DNA of 64,000 bases from positions 124,001-188,000 of the forward strand of contig RSEH01000035.1 in assembly GCA_006503475.1 (NCBI GenBank), written 5' to 3'. A program made the translations under genes and the position numbers. Positions 20,567 through 29,900 of this stretch are shown piece by piece (position 1 is the stretch's first letter; each line of letters opens with the position of its first letter). The stretch is from Stentor roeselii (taxonomy: Eukaryota > Ciliophora > Heterotrichea > Heterotrichida > Stentoridae). The notes under the pieces were generated by a model that saw only the letters and a list, made by a program, of their open reading frames with translations, was not told the DNA's origin and ran no database searches.

Positions 20567-22108
20567 ATGCACAAAAAACAAAAAATTATTTTCAACGATC
20601 TTGAAACCCACAAAATAAGTCAACAACCTCAGGCCTTGACTTCCAGAATTCTTTTCAAGTCAAGATACGGCCAGTCTCGAAACAGCAAAAGCAGTAAAGC
20701 AAGTCCAAATCGAGAGTTTTCAAGGAAAGTCTCAGAGATTCTTTTGCCAGTCGCTGAAAAAGTGCATAAAAAAATCCAACTTGTAGGCTTTAACAGGAAG
20801 TCCTCGAAAAACACAGAAAAAAAAGATACTCCTGTTTTGTCACCGGCTGTGAATTCGAAACTCACTCATCGACGAGTTTTATCTGATGGATGTCCTACTC
20901 TTAGTCAAGGGGTGTTTAAAGGGAAAGAACAGGAAAGTGAGAGTTCGAAAGTGGAAGTTAAAGTGAAACAAATACATACAAAGTCACAGTCTTTGGCGAA
21001 AATCAAAAAGTTTAATGAAAAATCTCCTGAGTTCTTTCAGAGGTGTCAAAGCCCTTCTGTTGCTGAAATTTATGAAAAAAAATCACTTGTTAAGTATATT
21101 TCTCAGCATTTTTCTCACTTTTCGGCTTGTCCTGAAACTACTATTGAGTTTTATAAGGTCGTTAATCTTATTGGCAAGGGAGCTTTTGCGAAGGTCTTGC
21201 TGTGTGAACATAAATTGACTGGGAAAAAAGTTGCTGTTAAGGCGATTCCTAAGATTTCTTTACAGAATACACGATCGCAGAAAAAAGTGATACAGGAAGT
21301 TTACATTATGAAAAAAATCAGAAGCAAGTTCGTAGTAAAAGTTTTAGAAGTCTTCGAGTCCGAAAAAAACTTCTTAATAGTCATGGAGCACGCAGGAGGG
21401 GGTGACCTTCTGCACTACGTCCGAGACAAAAAGCGTTTAAAAGAAGAAGAAGCAAAAAGAATATTCAAGCAAATCCTGCTGGCAGCCCAAGCAATCCACC
21501 AAGCAGGAGTCCTTCACCGTGACTTCAAACTGGACAACATCCTTCTCGACTCAATCTACTCAACAATAAAAGTATGTGACTTCGGAGTATCTAAAATAAT
21601 AAAAGAAGGAGAAGTGGTCTTAGATCAATGCGGGACTCCAGCATATCTAGCTCCTGAAATCATTAAAGGCGAAGGATACGAAGGCTTCGGTGTCGACGTT
21701 TGGAGTCTAGGAGTCGTTCTTTACACGATTTTATGCGGAACGATTCCGTTCAAAGCGACGAATATCAACGATTTGCATAAAGTCATCCTTTCTGGCAACT
21801 TCGATCTTCCCTTTGAACTTTCTGACCAGGCAAAAGACTTGATCAGTAAAATGATTAAACTCAACCCGAATGAAAGGATTTCTGTTGAACATGCACTTAA
21901 ACATAACTGGTTCTTTGTCAGGGCCAAAGAAGTTGATAGGAGTAATCCTCAGTTTTTTCCTAGGATTTTTAAAGAAAAAGATGAGGAAATTAGGGAAAGT
22001 GTGGTTTTAGCTGTCAGTGAACTTGGGTTTGAATATGAGTTTATTGTGAAATCTTTGAAAAATTGTGATATGAATCAGGCAACTGCCAGTTATTATTTGA
22101 TGATATAA
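20567..22108 (+). CDS. Ser/Thr protein kinase, CAMK/SNF1-like with C-terminal UBA-like segment
   Basis: A 513-residue kinase starting 23 bp after the helicase stop. Residues 1-190 are basic, Ser-rich and probably disordered. The kinase domain (about 195-450) has the glycine loop IGKGAFAKV, VAVKAIPK (catalytic Lys), a catalytic loop HRDFKLDN (Phe for the usual Leu), DFGVSK, the activation-loop end CGTPAYLAPE and the F-helix DVWSLGV. The tail from about 470 (AVSELGFEYEFIVKSLKNC, then DMNQATASYYLMI) resembles a UBA domain, an arrangement known from AMPK-related/MARK-type kinases. No EF-hands, so it is not a CDPK. All catalytic residues are present, so it should be active. Substrates cannot be inferred. 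Confidence 0.92.
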   Translation: MHKKQKIIFNDLETHKISQQPQALTSRILFKSRYGQSRNSKSSKASPNREFSRKVSEILLPVAEKVHKKIQLVGFNRKSSKNTEKKDTPVLSPAVNSKLTHRRVLSDGCPTLSQGVFKGKEQESESSKVEVKVKQIHTKSQSLAKIKKFNEKSPEFFQRCQSPSVAEIYEKKSLVKYISQHFSHFSACPETTIEFYKVVNLIGKGAFAKVLLCEHKLTGKKVAVKAIPKISLQNTRSQKKVIQEVYIMKKIRSKFVVKVLEVFESEKNFLIVMEHAGGGDLLHYVRDKKRLKEEEAKRIFKQILLAAQAIHQAGVLHRDFKLDNILLDSIYSTIKVCDFGVSKIIKEGEVVLDQCGTPAYLAPEIIKGEGYEGFGVDVWSLGVVLYTILCGTIPFKATNINDLHKVILSGNFDLPFELSDQAKDLISKMIKLNPNERISVEHALKHNWFFVRAKEVDRSNPQFFPRIFKEKDEEIRESVVLAVSELGFEYEFIVKSLKNCDMNQATASYYLMI

Positions 22109-22211
22109 GTTTATCTAAGATAAATAAGTCTTTAGAAAGGTTTTTTAAGTTTTATTCTGAGTTTATTGACATTAAATAGCAATTAGAAACTCGTAAAATA
22201 TCATCTAATAA

Positions 22212-22793
22212 ATGTCTCAACCATCTCGTTGCTTTTCGCTTACCTGCCTATCCAGAAATAAGTCATCTTCGCAGGAAAAGCTCAAACCGCCTTTAAAACT
22301 TCCTACAATGCGCGAGTTTCTTAACAGTCACTCAAACGCAGGTACTCAAACCCGAACAACAGACTCATTTTTTTCGAAGCCAAGGGATTTTCTTTCAATA
22401 TCATCTAAAAACACGTCAACTCCAAACGGTCACAAGTCAACAATAGCGATAAGAAGAGGAGCAGCCTTTCAGCCAATGAGTTTTCCAGAGAAAAGCTCAA
22501 ACCAGTCAGTGGTCTCCAATGTCCGACAAGACACTCAAGACAAAACCTTGTTCATGTCCTTGCAGTCATTTGACAGCATGTTTGGGAAGAACATTGAAGA
22601 AAAAAAAGAACCTCGAGCGGACCCGTTTGTTTTTTCTGGACCTGCAAAACCGAAAATCAAGCCAGTTACGCCCATGGGCTGGAAAAGAAACCCTGGGTGT
22701 AAAGGATTGGCGAAAAACAGCTTTTTTACTGGAAGTTTGTTGCAAGAATTAAGAAATGAAAATTTAGGGTCTGTAAATGACAGTAAATTATGA
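22212..22793 (+). CDS. Uncharacterised basic Ser-rich protein (193 aa)
   Basis: A frame of 193 codons with gene-like composition, an A-rich start context (aataaATG) and a position in the dense same-strand array between the kinase and the centrins. The protein is Ser/Lys/Pro-rich (RCFSLTCLSRNKSSSQEKLK near the N-terminus; KIKPVTPMGWKRNPGCKG near the C-terminus), without transmembrane helices, coiled coil or recognisable domain, and is probably disordered. No function can be proposed. Confidence 0.6.
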   Translation: MSQPSRCFSLTCLSRNKSSSQEKLKPPLKLPTMREFLNSHSNAGTQTRTTDSFFSKPRDFLSISSKNTSTPNGHKSTIAIRRGAAFQPMSFPEKSSNQSVVSNVRQDTQDKTLFMSLQSFDSMFGKNIEEKKEPRADPFVFSGPAKPKIKPVTPMGWKRNPGCKGLAKNSFFTGSLLQELRNENLGSVNDSKL

Positions 22794-23353
22794 TTAAGTT
22801 TATATCGGGTTGAGGGTTGAGGATTGTTGATTGATTAGAGTTGGAATAAGTTAGAAAAGGGATTCGATTGGGGATAAATTGTGATGGTCTTGGCCTATTA
22901 TCGCAAAATATTTCTTCAAAGAGCTGCTCTTATCAGGTCCTATTATTTTCCATCAATATTAACCTTAATTCAAAGATTTTCCATTCTTCTAAACTTTCTA
23001 TTCTTCTAAACTTCCACCCCACACTCAAATCATCCAAACCCTCTCTAAAATCCCCAAACAAAATCATAAAAACCTCAAAAATTTCCAATCCCATAAATCT
23101 ATCCACATCTTTAAACTTACCTAAAAAATGCCCACAAAACACCATCAACCCTCTCCAAATAAACCCCCAAACCCCAATCCCCAAAACCCTTCCCACAAAA
23201 ATCCCTTCCCCCTTTCCCCCCTTTCCCCCCCTTCAAAACCCTCCAAACCCCATCCCTTCACTCCCTTAAAATTTCAACTAAACTCTAAAATCAATCTTCA
23301 AAAAGACCTTCAAATTTCTTCCGTAAATTTAAAAAACTAATGGCTATACTTAA
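22794..23353. promoter_or_regulatory. Strongly strand-asymmetric, nearly G-free region upstream of centrin-like gene
   Basis: From about 22981 to 23280 the plus strand has a single G in 300 bases and is built of C, A and T with many C runs (accccaa, ccctttccccc). It leads directly into the start of the centrin-like gene. Frames that stay open here do so only because G-free sequence cannot contain TAG or TGA on the plus strand; they are not convincing genes. It presumably contains the promoter and 5' UTR. A five-codon frame from the ATG at 23340 ends in a TGA that overlaps the ATG at 23354. Confidence 0.6.
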
Positions 23354-23884
23354 ATGAAACGAGGAGGATATGAGCCAGCTTCCAGAAATGTCGCTTCCAA
23401 AAGTAAGTCCCCAAGTGGAAGACGTGGGGCTGAAAAGCGAGGACTGACCGAGGACGAAATCGAGGAGATTAAAGAAGCTTTTAACTTATTCGACACTGAC
23501 GGCTCTGGCACTATCGACCCGAAGGAGCTCCGAGCGGCGATGCAGTCTCTTGGATTTGAGTCGAAAAACCCGACGATCTATGCAATGATCGCTGATTTGG
23601 ATAGACTCGGCTCTGCCATTGACTTTGACACTTTCTTAGACGCCATCACTGATAAACTCGGAGATAAGGAATCAAGAAGTGGAATTGAAAAAATCTTCGA
23701 ATTATTTGATGATGATAAAACTGGAAGCATTAACTTGAATAACCTTAGAAGAGTTGCTAAGGAACTTGGAGAAACTATGACTGTTGATGAACTTAATGAA
23801 ATGCTCGAACGAGCTGCCTCGAACGGACATGAAATTACTAGAGAAGACTTTTATACTATCTTGACCAAACGAGCCTTTCCTTAA
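23354..23884 (+). CDS. Divergent centrin-like EF-hand protein
   Basis: A 176-residue centrin paralogue, collinear with the canonical centrin 0.7 kb downstream. It has a basic N-terminal extension, then [19 protein letters not shown]-hand 1 ([12 protein letters not shown]) is canonical and EF-hand 3 ([12 protein letters not shown]) is centrin-like. EF-hand 2 has lost one residue ([12 protein letters not shown] for [13 protein letters not shown]) and EF-hand 4 ([12 protein letters not shown]) has lost most acidic ligands, so two of four calcium sites look dead. Centrins build contractile fibres and basal bodies; in Stentor the cortical myonemes contain centrin-type proteins. This one could tune calcium sensitivity of such fibres (inference). 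The C-terminus keeps the KRAFP ending of its neighbour (KKAFP). Confidence 0.9.
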   Translation: MKRGGYEPASRNVASKSKSPSGRRGAEKRGLTEDEIEEIKEAFNLFDTDGSGTIDPKELRAAMQSLGFESKNPTIYAMIADLDRLGSAIDFDTFLDAITDKLGDKESRSGIEKIFELFDDDKTGSINLNNLRRVAKELGETMTVDELNEMLERAASNGHEITREDFYTILTKRAFP

Positions 23885-24569
23885 TTAGGTAAATTATTGA
23901 AGAATTGGGTGTTTTGAGTTTGGAGGAATATGAAAGGACTTGGAAGATGGGAATTTCGAAAGGGGTTATTTAGGTTGTTTTAAGATTTTTGTTGTGAGAT
24001 TTGGTTTAGGCTATTGGATCTTTGCCATTCAATTAGGGGATAAAATTTAAATATTTTTTTTCATGGAAATGAAGGATTTCACTGTTTTTTTAGAATTGTT
24101 TGTATTGTTTATTTAGGATTTGGATTTGAGGGGTTTTGGGTTATTGAAGATGAGGTTATTTTAATGAGGGAAGGATTCATATGGAGATCTTGATGGTTAG
24201 AAGAATGGAAAAACTTTAGTCATTGTTTGGAGGCTTTGAATGTTTTGTAGGGAGGTGGTTTTGCAAAATAGAAGGTTTTGGAATGATTCAGGCGAAAGAG
24301 AAAGTAATGTCTTTAGAGATTAGAAGAGAGTTTAACTAGTCTAATCGATTTTTAAACAGGCTCTAGTGGACGTAGAGAGAAATTTTAACAATTTCAACCT
24401 TTCTCTTTCATGTTCACTTTATCTACTCTTTCAGAATCTTTACCAATCATTCCTATGTGATCACTTCAAAAATTCCCAAATTCCAACCCCCAAAAAAATC
24501 TAATAATTCTTCATAAGGCTAAAATTTAAACCCATAATTTAAATTCCCTTCATTTTTATCCACTAATAA
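23885..24569. promoter_or_regulatory. Intercentrin region with opposite-sign strand skew in its two halves
   Basis: Just after the first centrin the plus strand is G/T-rich and C-poor (23885 to about 24300); before the second centrin (about 24380-24569) it turns C/A-rich and G-poor. This is the same 3'-flank G-rich, 5'-flank C-rich pattern seen around other genes. No coding frame or RNA gene is visible. The second half should hold the centrin promoter. Confidence 0.55.
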
Positions 24570-25100
24570 ATGGCAGGAAGAGGAAAAACTGCAGCAGCTC
24601 CAGCAGTAAGTCAACCAAAAGCATTCAACCCTAAGCAATACGAGAGACCAGGATTGACTGAGGACGAGATCGAAGAAATCAAGGAAGCTTTTGACTTGTT
24701 CGACTCAGACGGGTCAGGAACAATCGACCCAGCGGAGCTTAAGTCAGCCATGCAAAGTTTGGGCTTCGAGGCAAAGAACCAGACTATTTATCAGATGATC
24801 AGCGACTTGGACAAGGACGGTTCAGGTGCTATCGACTTTGATGAGTTCCTCGATATGATGACTGCCAGAATGAGTGACAAGGACACCAGAGAAGACATTA
24901 ACAAGGTCTTCAGACTCTTTGATGACGACAAGACCGGATACATCACCATTAAAAACTTGAGAAGAGTTGCTAAAGAACTCGGAGAAACCATGACTGATGA
25001 GGAACTCATGGAAATGGTTGAAAGAGCTGATTCTGATGGTGATGGGCAGGTCAGTGCTGAGGACTTCTACAACATTATGACCAAGAAGGCCTTCCCTTAA
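24570..25100 (+). CDS. Centrin
   Basis: A 176-residue EF-hand protein with an alanine-rich basic N-terminal extension followed by the centrin core: [22 protein letters not shown]1 [14 protein letters not shown]2 [14 protein letters not shown]3 [12 protein letters not shown] and EF4 [12 protein letters not shown], ending TKKAFP. EF1, EF2 and EF4 have complete calcium ligand sets; EF3 is the usual non-canonical centrin hand. Centrin is a core component of basal bodies and of calcium-driven contractile filaments in ciliates. It is a tandem paralogue of the divergent gene just upstream. The coding sequence is noticeably richer in C/G-ending codons than most neighbours, which suggests strong expression. 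It converges on the next gene, with 30 bp between stop codons. Confidence 0.95.
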   Translation: MAGRGKTAAAPAVSQPKAFNPKQYERPGLTEDEIEEIKEAFDLFDSDGSGTIDPAELKSAMQSLGFEAKNQTIYQMISDLDKDGSGAIDFDEFLDMMTARMSDKDTREDINKVFRLFDDDKTGYITIKNLRRVAKELGETMTDEELMEMVERADSDGDGQVSAEDFYNIMTKKAFP

Positions 25101-25130
25101 GTAAGATTAGAAATTAGACTTTAATTTCGA

Positions 25131-26288
25131 CTAACACCCTGAAAATATCTCTGAATTCCCTGGAAATGACTTAAAATCCTCATCTGAATCACGGTCTTTC
25201 CCGCAACTTGAAAAACAACTGAATAAGTTCCAAGGTCGATTTATTGAAAACTTCAATAAAGTCCTTCCAATTTGAAGTTTTAATGGAAAATCTTGATCGA
25301 TTATCAGATTTTTTCTAAGTCTTACAACAGTCCCGAACTTTGAGTTGAGGTCTTGCAAGAAGAGTCCAGAGGACTTGATGTTGACTAAAGCGTGGCTTCG
25401 AGAGACTGAAATGTCTTTAAACTTCAAGTCGCAATCGTGACTTCTGCCGAATTTCAACACTTTTCGATTTTCTAGTGAAATTACGTGTAATAATCTTGAG
25501 GATTTTACACCTGACCTGATCACGATGAAGTTCGTTAAAGGCTTCTGGATTGTGATCAGGTCGATGAGGGACCCGTGAAGATTGACCTTGGATGGGTATT
25601 TAAAACTGCAGAGTTCACAGTGAAAAGACCTCCATTCGTAGATTTTAATGTTTTTGTGAATGTTTTGAATCATTTTACTTGAAAGCCAACTTTTTAAACA
25701 GTTTAAGTGAGTTGTTCCCATTGTTCCTGAACAGATACAGAGGGAGATTAATGGGTCACTTGGGGAAGACTCGTCGCATAAACAGATTCGGCAGGTTCCT
25801 TCGGTTTCTTTTAATTCGAGGGCTTTGAAGTTCTTGGAGGTCTTTGATGTTGAACCGGCACCACCGTTTATTAGGGATTTTGAGTGGATTGAAGATTTTT
25901 TGTTATCGCTTTGACGGAAACCGCTGATTTCTTTTATTTTTAAACAGACTTTACCAACTTTTAACTTGTCGCCTTGGCTTAGAAGGTACTCGCTGGGGGT
26001 TATTGATTTTACTACTAGCCATGGCTTTTGTTGGATGGTTGAAGAAAAAGACTCTGGACTAATATAAAAATTTTTGTTTGTTTTATGAATCGATGTCAGC
26101 TGCTGGCTTGTTTCAGAGCTGGTAGTCGATAGTTTTTCACCCACTCTAAATAAATTACTATCATCTTCTAGTTTTATGATATTTTTTGTGTATGCATGGC
26201 TTTCATAATCAAAAAGTCCGTTTGTATCCCTTCCCCATGTCAATGACTTGATTTTGATGCTTATTAGGACTTACCTACAGTCTGTCAT
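25131..26288 (-). CDS. RING-CH (MARCH-type) ubiquitin ligase with FHA domain
   Basis: Two exons on the minus strand: 26288-26275 (ATG plus 11 nt, reading M-T-D-C-S) and 26259-25131, joined across a 15-nt intron; 380 residues. This start is preferred because the second exon has no ATG upstream of conserved sequence, and the splice gives MTDCSIKIKSLTWGRDTNG in frame. Residues 160-225 form a C4HC3 RING-CH domain (CRICLCDESSP, CICSG, THLNCLKSWL, FHCELC). Residues about 268-347 form an FHA phosphopeptide-binding domain (KFGRSHDCDLKFKDISVSRS, then DLNSKFGT). An N-terminal stretch (LLSQGDKLKVGKVCLKIKEI) resembles the second half of a further FHA-like fold. RING-CH plus FHA is an architecture seen in ciliates. 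It would ubiquitinate phosphorylated partners. No transmembrane helices follow the RING-CH, unlike animal MARCH proteins. Confidence 0.88.
26260..26274 (-). other. 15-nt intron
   Basis: GTAAGTCCTAATAAG on the minus strand, between the 14-nt first exon and the main exon of the RING-CH/FHA gene. Removal supplies an ATG in frame. A at position 10. Confidence 0.85.
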
Positions 26289-26459
26289 TTTAATTATTAC
26301 AATTTTACAAGAGTAAATCGATAAAAATCAAAGAAGTTGATGAAATTTAAAGATTTTATGAAAAAGTTGTAATAAACACAAAGAATGATTAATTCAACTT
26401 TAAAAACTTTGCCATATATTTAAAAATCTTTATTGTTACAACTTAATGCTCTATATCAA

Positions 26460-26894
26460 ATGAACAACTATCTCCAAAAGCATAAAAATACCAACTTTAT
26501 CAAAGACTCTCATTATTCAAGCTCAACCAGCGAGACCCCTGTCCTTCTTCCAGGATCCTCTGAAACCTCAGGAATAATATTCCCAAGCCACCATTCATTC
26601 ATGCCGAAAAACTTAAGACCACTCTACGACAAAACACCATTCTACAATCTCACTCAATTTCAAGGAAATTCCAAAAAAATCGATTCACTTCTCAATCTTG
26701 AACACAGAAAAAACTTAAAATCAGCTTTAACATTACGAAAGCTAAATATCTATAAACCTAATTTCACATCAAAATCACGAGGAAAGTTCTCAGAACAATT
26801 CAAAACCCGTTCAATTCCCTCTCACCACCCATTAAAAACCTTAAAAATCCAAGACCTCTTCCAAGAAACCGAAAATTTCCCAAAATATCGATAA
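26460..26894 (+). CDS. Uncharacterised small basic protein (144 aa)
   Basis: The first ATG of the open frame is at 26460 (MNNYLQKHKN); the upstream codons lack an ATG. The protein is Ser/Lys/Pro/Phe-rich (LRPLYDKTPFYNLTQFQGN, then SLLNLEHRKNLKSALTLRKL), lacks membrane segments and recognised domains, and looks mostly disordered. It ends 11 bp from the convergent stop of the guanylate cyclase gene. Composition and packing favour a real gene, but there is no functional clue. Confidence 0.55.
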   Translation: MNNYLQKHKNTNFIKDSHYSSSTSETPVLLPGSSETSGIIFPSHHSFMPKNLRPLYDKTPFYNLTQFQGNSKKIDSLLNLEHRKNLKSALTLRKLNIYKPNFTSKSRGKFSEQFKTRSIPSHHPLKTLKIQDLFQETENFPKYR

Positions 26895-26905
26895 CCCAAA
26901 AGTCA

Positions 26906-29900
26906 TTATTCTTTACTTAATAAAAAAGTTCTAATTTTTTTGTTTATGGTCACAAAGTTCAACTCTTTATTAAACACGAAGTTGAATCTAGCCTCCATAT
27001 TCAAAAGTAACTCACGAGTGGCATCACTGACGTTAATTCTTCCAGGAGACCCATTGCTTTCCATCTGATTAGCAACAAGGACATCAGGTCCATAAATATC
27101 GTACCTCACGACATCAGTGCCGACAATTCCAGCAATCATTGAACCTGAGTGAATTCCAATTCTGATATTCAAATTAACAGCGAGTTCTAAATTGACTTCT
27201 TTCATCACTTCTATCATGGCTAAAGCCATTTGAACAACGTTTAAACACTCAAGTCCAGGGTTTCTTTGACTAAAGTCCAGATTTCCAAGTACCACGTAAC
27301 AGTCTCCTATTGTATGCACCTTGTAAACGTTGTGCCTCAGGCACAACCTGTCAAATCGACTGAAAATTTCAGATAAAACATTAACGATTTCCTTTGGAGA
27401 CTTCTTGGAACTCCATTCAGTGAACCCGACGATGTCAGAGTAAAGAAGAGTAACATTATGTACTTTTTCTGTTAAAGTCTTATGATTTTTCATATTTTCC
27501 ACTACATGTGCAGGCATCATCTGTTTTAAAAGGTCTTCAGTTTTAAGTAGGTCTTTTTCAGTAGCTGTTTTTAACTGGGTGTAGTTGACGATCTGCGTTT
27601 CTCTGTTGAAAATCGCGGAAGTGTTAACAAAGTAAAAAACAGTCAAGACTATCAAGTCGAATACTCGGTTGTAAGTCACTTTTCGAGAGGACTGGATGTA
27701 GAGGTTTGGAAAGATCAGGACTGGGAATAAGAAGATTAGGGACCTGGAAGAAAAACCTGAACAGTAGATGAGGATCAGGTAGATGAACATGTGGTCTAAT
27801 ATTTCTAAACTTTCTTCACCTACCTTTTCTTTCATGCGGATCTCTTCGATACTTGACGTGCTTAGCAGGAAAAAAACCAGGAACAGGATAATTAAAGAGT
27901 AAAAACGCCGAAGGTATACCTTTTTAAATACCAGGATCAATAAAACTATTAAACAGAAACAACAGCATCGCATGATAAATGATAATTCATCTCCCTTCTC
28001 TCCGAAATGCATTCCATAGATTGACCTTGAAATTTCTACTAAATAGTTGACGAGACATGTGAGAAAAATTGGAGTTTGAATGTCTTTGTTGCTTTCCATT
28101 TTATTTATACGGATTTTCTTGTCTTTTTCACTTTCTAGGACCTGAAAACTGCAACATTCGCTGTTTTTGTAAAATAATGTCGCGGTACGGAAATTCATTT
28201 CTAATAAACTCAAATTTTCATTTGCGAGTTTTGTCTCGTAATGATAGCCTGTACCTGTTATTGCACTTGCGGTTTTGTTGGAAATTGCATCGTCGAAAGT
28301 ACCTGTTGGCTCGTTGAACCCGGGGATTACTACAAAAGTGTTCATTTCGCCTTTCCCTTTAGCGAAAATAGTACTTGATGTGAATTTTAAGTTTGTAACG
28401 TCGGGAATCATGTGGAAAGTATTTGAGGAGATTTGTATTGCGTTTTTTGATTTTAATGTTGAACACATTCTGGATGCTGTGTTCACTGTATCTCCAACAA
28501 GTGAAAACTGCGGCTTATGATACCCAACAACTCCCGCTGTAACCGGACCTGAATTGATTCCAATTTTCACCTCAAGTTTTCTTTTATTCTTCATTAAAAA
28601 CCTTTCAGCTTCTTCAATCACTGCCAGTGAAAAGCTGATACTTCTCTTGGTATGATGGATCATTTTCACTGACCCATCCATTTCAGACTCACTGTCTTTA
28701 AGTCCTGAGCAAGCCATGTACGTCTTTCCAACAGTTTCGATTTTGCTGATTCCGTGAATTTTGCAGAGAGTGTCAAGCTTCTGAAAGAAACTATCCAAAA
28801 ATGATATCAACTCGCTTGGGGTGTACTCTGCGCAGATCATGTCGAAGTTGTCGATGTCGCAAAAAATGATTGAAACTGTTCCTTGGTCTTCTGCTATGTA
28901 TCTTACTCCATCCTTGACTCTTTTTCTAACAAACTCTGGTAACATAACACTTAAAATCCTTTGAGTTTTTTCATAATTTTGTTCCTGTATCTTAATAAGT
29001 TTATATTCTTCCCTATAAGTAGTTTCAATAGCTCTGGCTAAGAATGCAGAACTAACATTAATAATAACAATTTTCGTCAAAATTTCAGATATTTTTAAGT
29101 TATTATAAACTTCTGGGCTGCATAGATACTCGACTATCAAGTACTCTACAATTCCCAAAGCATTCAAAACTGAAACTTTCAAGAAGTCCACATTAAAAAA
29201 GATGTAAATGATTGAAGGCATTATTCCTGTCAACATTAAAGAAATATTCTTCGACATAATTTCGATGACAAGCTTGAACAGAATTCCTACAAAAATGAAA
29301 AAAAGTATAACTTTAGCATAGTAAGTCTTAAAAAAAGAGGTAAACGCTATTAAAGACAGCAAAATCATCAAAATTGAAAATACAGCATTCACTATCAGCA
29401 GTTCCAATGATTTCATGCTTATCAGCGGGTCAATCACTGCCCAGAGACAGTTCAAAATCGTGATGACAGAGATGAGAACTCTCATTACTTTGATATTTGA
29501 TTGGATAAAGTTAAGTTGATAAACGTTTTCAATGTACGAAATCATGAATTTCAAAGAATACTTGTTAGTTTCGTATAAGTCTTTCACTATTTTAATTGAT
29601 TTTATCTGGTGTTTGTAGATTGTGGTTAGTTTGCTTTGCTTTGCCTTGACGAAAACTTTGTTTTTTAGATTAATTAAGCTGAAAATCAATAGGTGGGCTA
29701 CTGTTTTTAAGACAAGGGTTGTAAGAGGTACCATCGCTAGTTGAACTAAGCATAATGGGGATGATAGTAAATGATTGTAAATTCCATGGTAATCGCTTAT
29801 TGTGCTTATTTCGTATAAAACAGAGAATAGGATCAAGGCTGATAATGAAATCATCAATGATGAGATTAAAAGTGGAGTAAAAATTGAGACATTTCTCATC

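Noticed and set aside
23160-23240. C-rich, CCCCAAA-like stretches resembling ciliate telomeres
   Set aside because: No regular repeat unit is present; it is an irregular G-free tract upstream of a gene, with genes continuing on both sides.
22868-23340. Open frames on both strands in the G-free tract (70-133 codons)
   Set aside because: They stay open because the sequence composition excludes stop codons; products are low-complexity (Pro/Asn/Lys on plus), overlap each other on both strands and show no domain.
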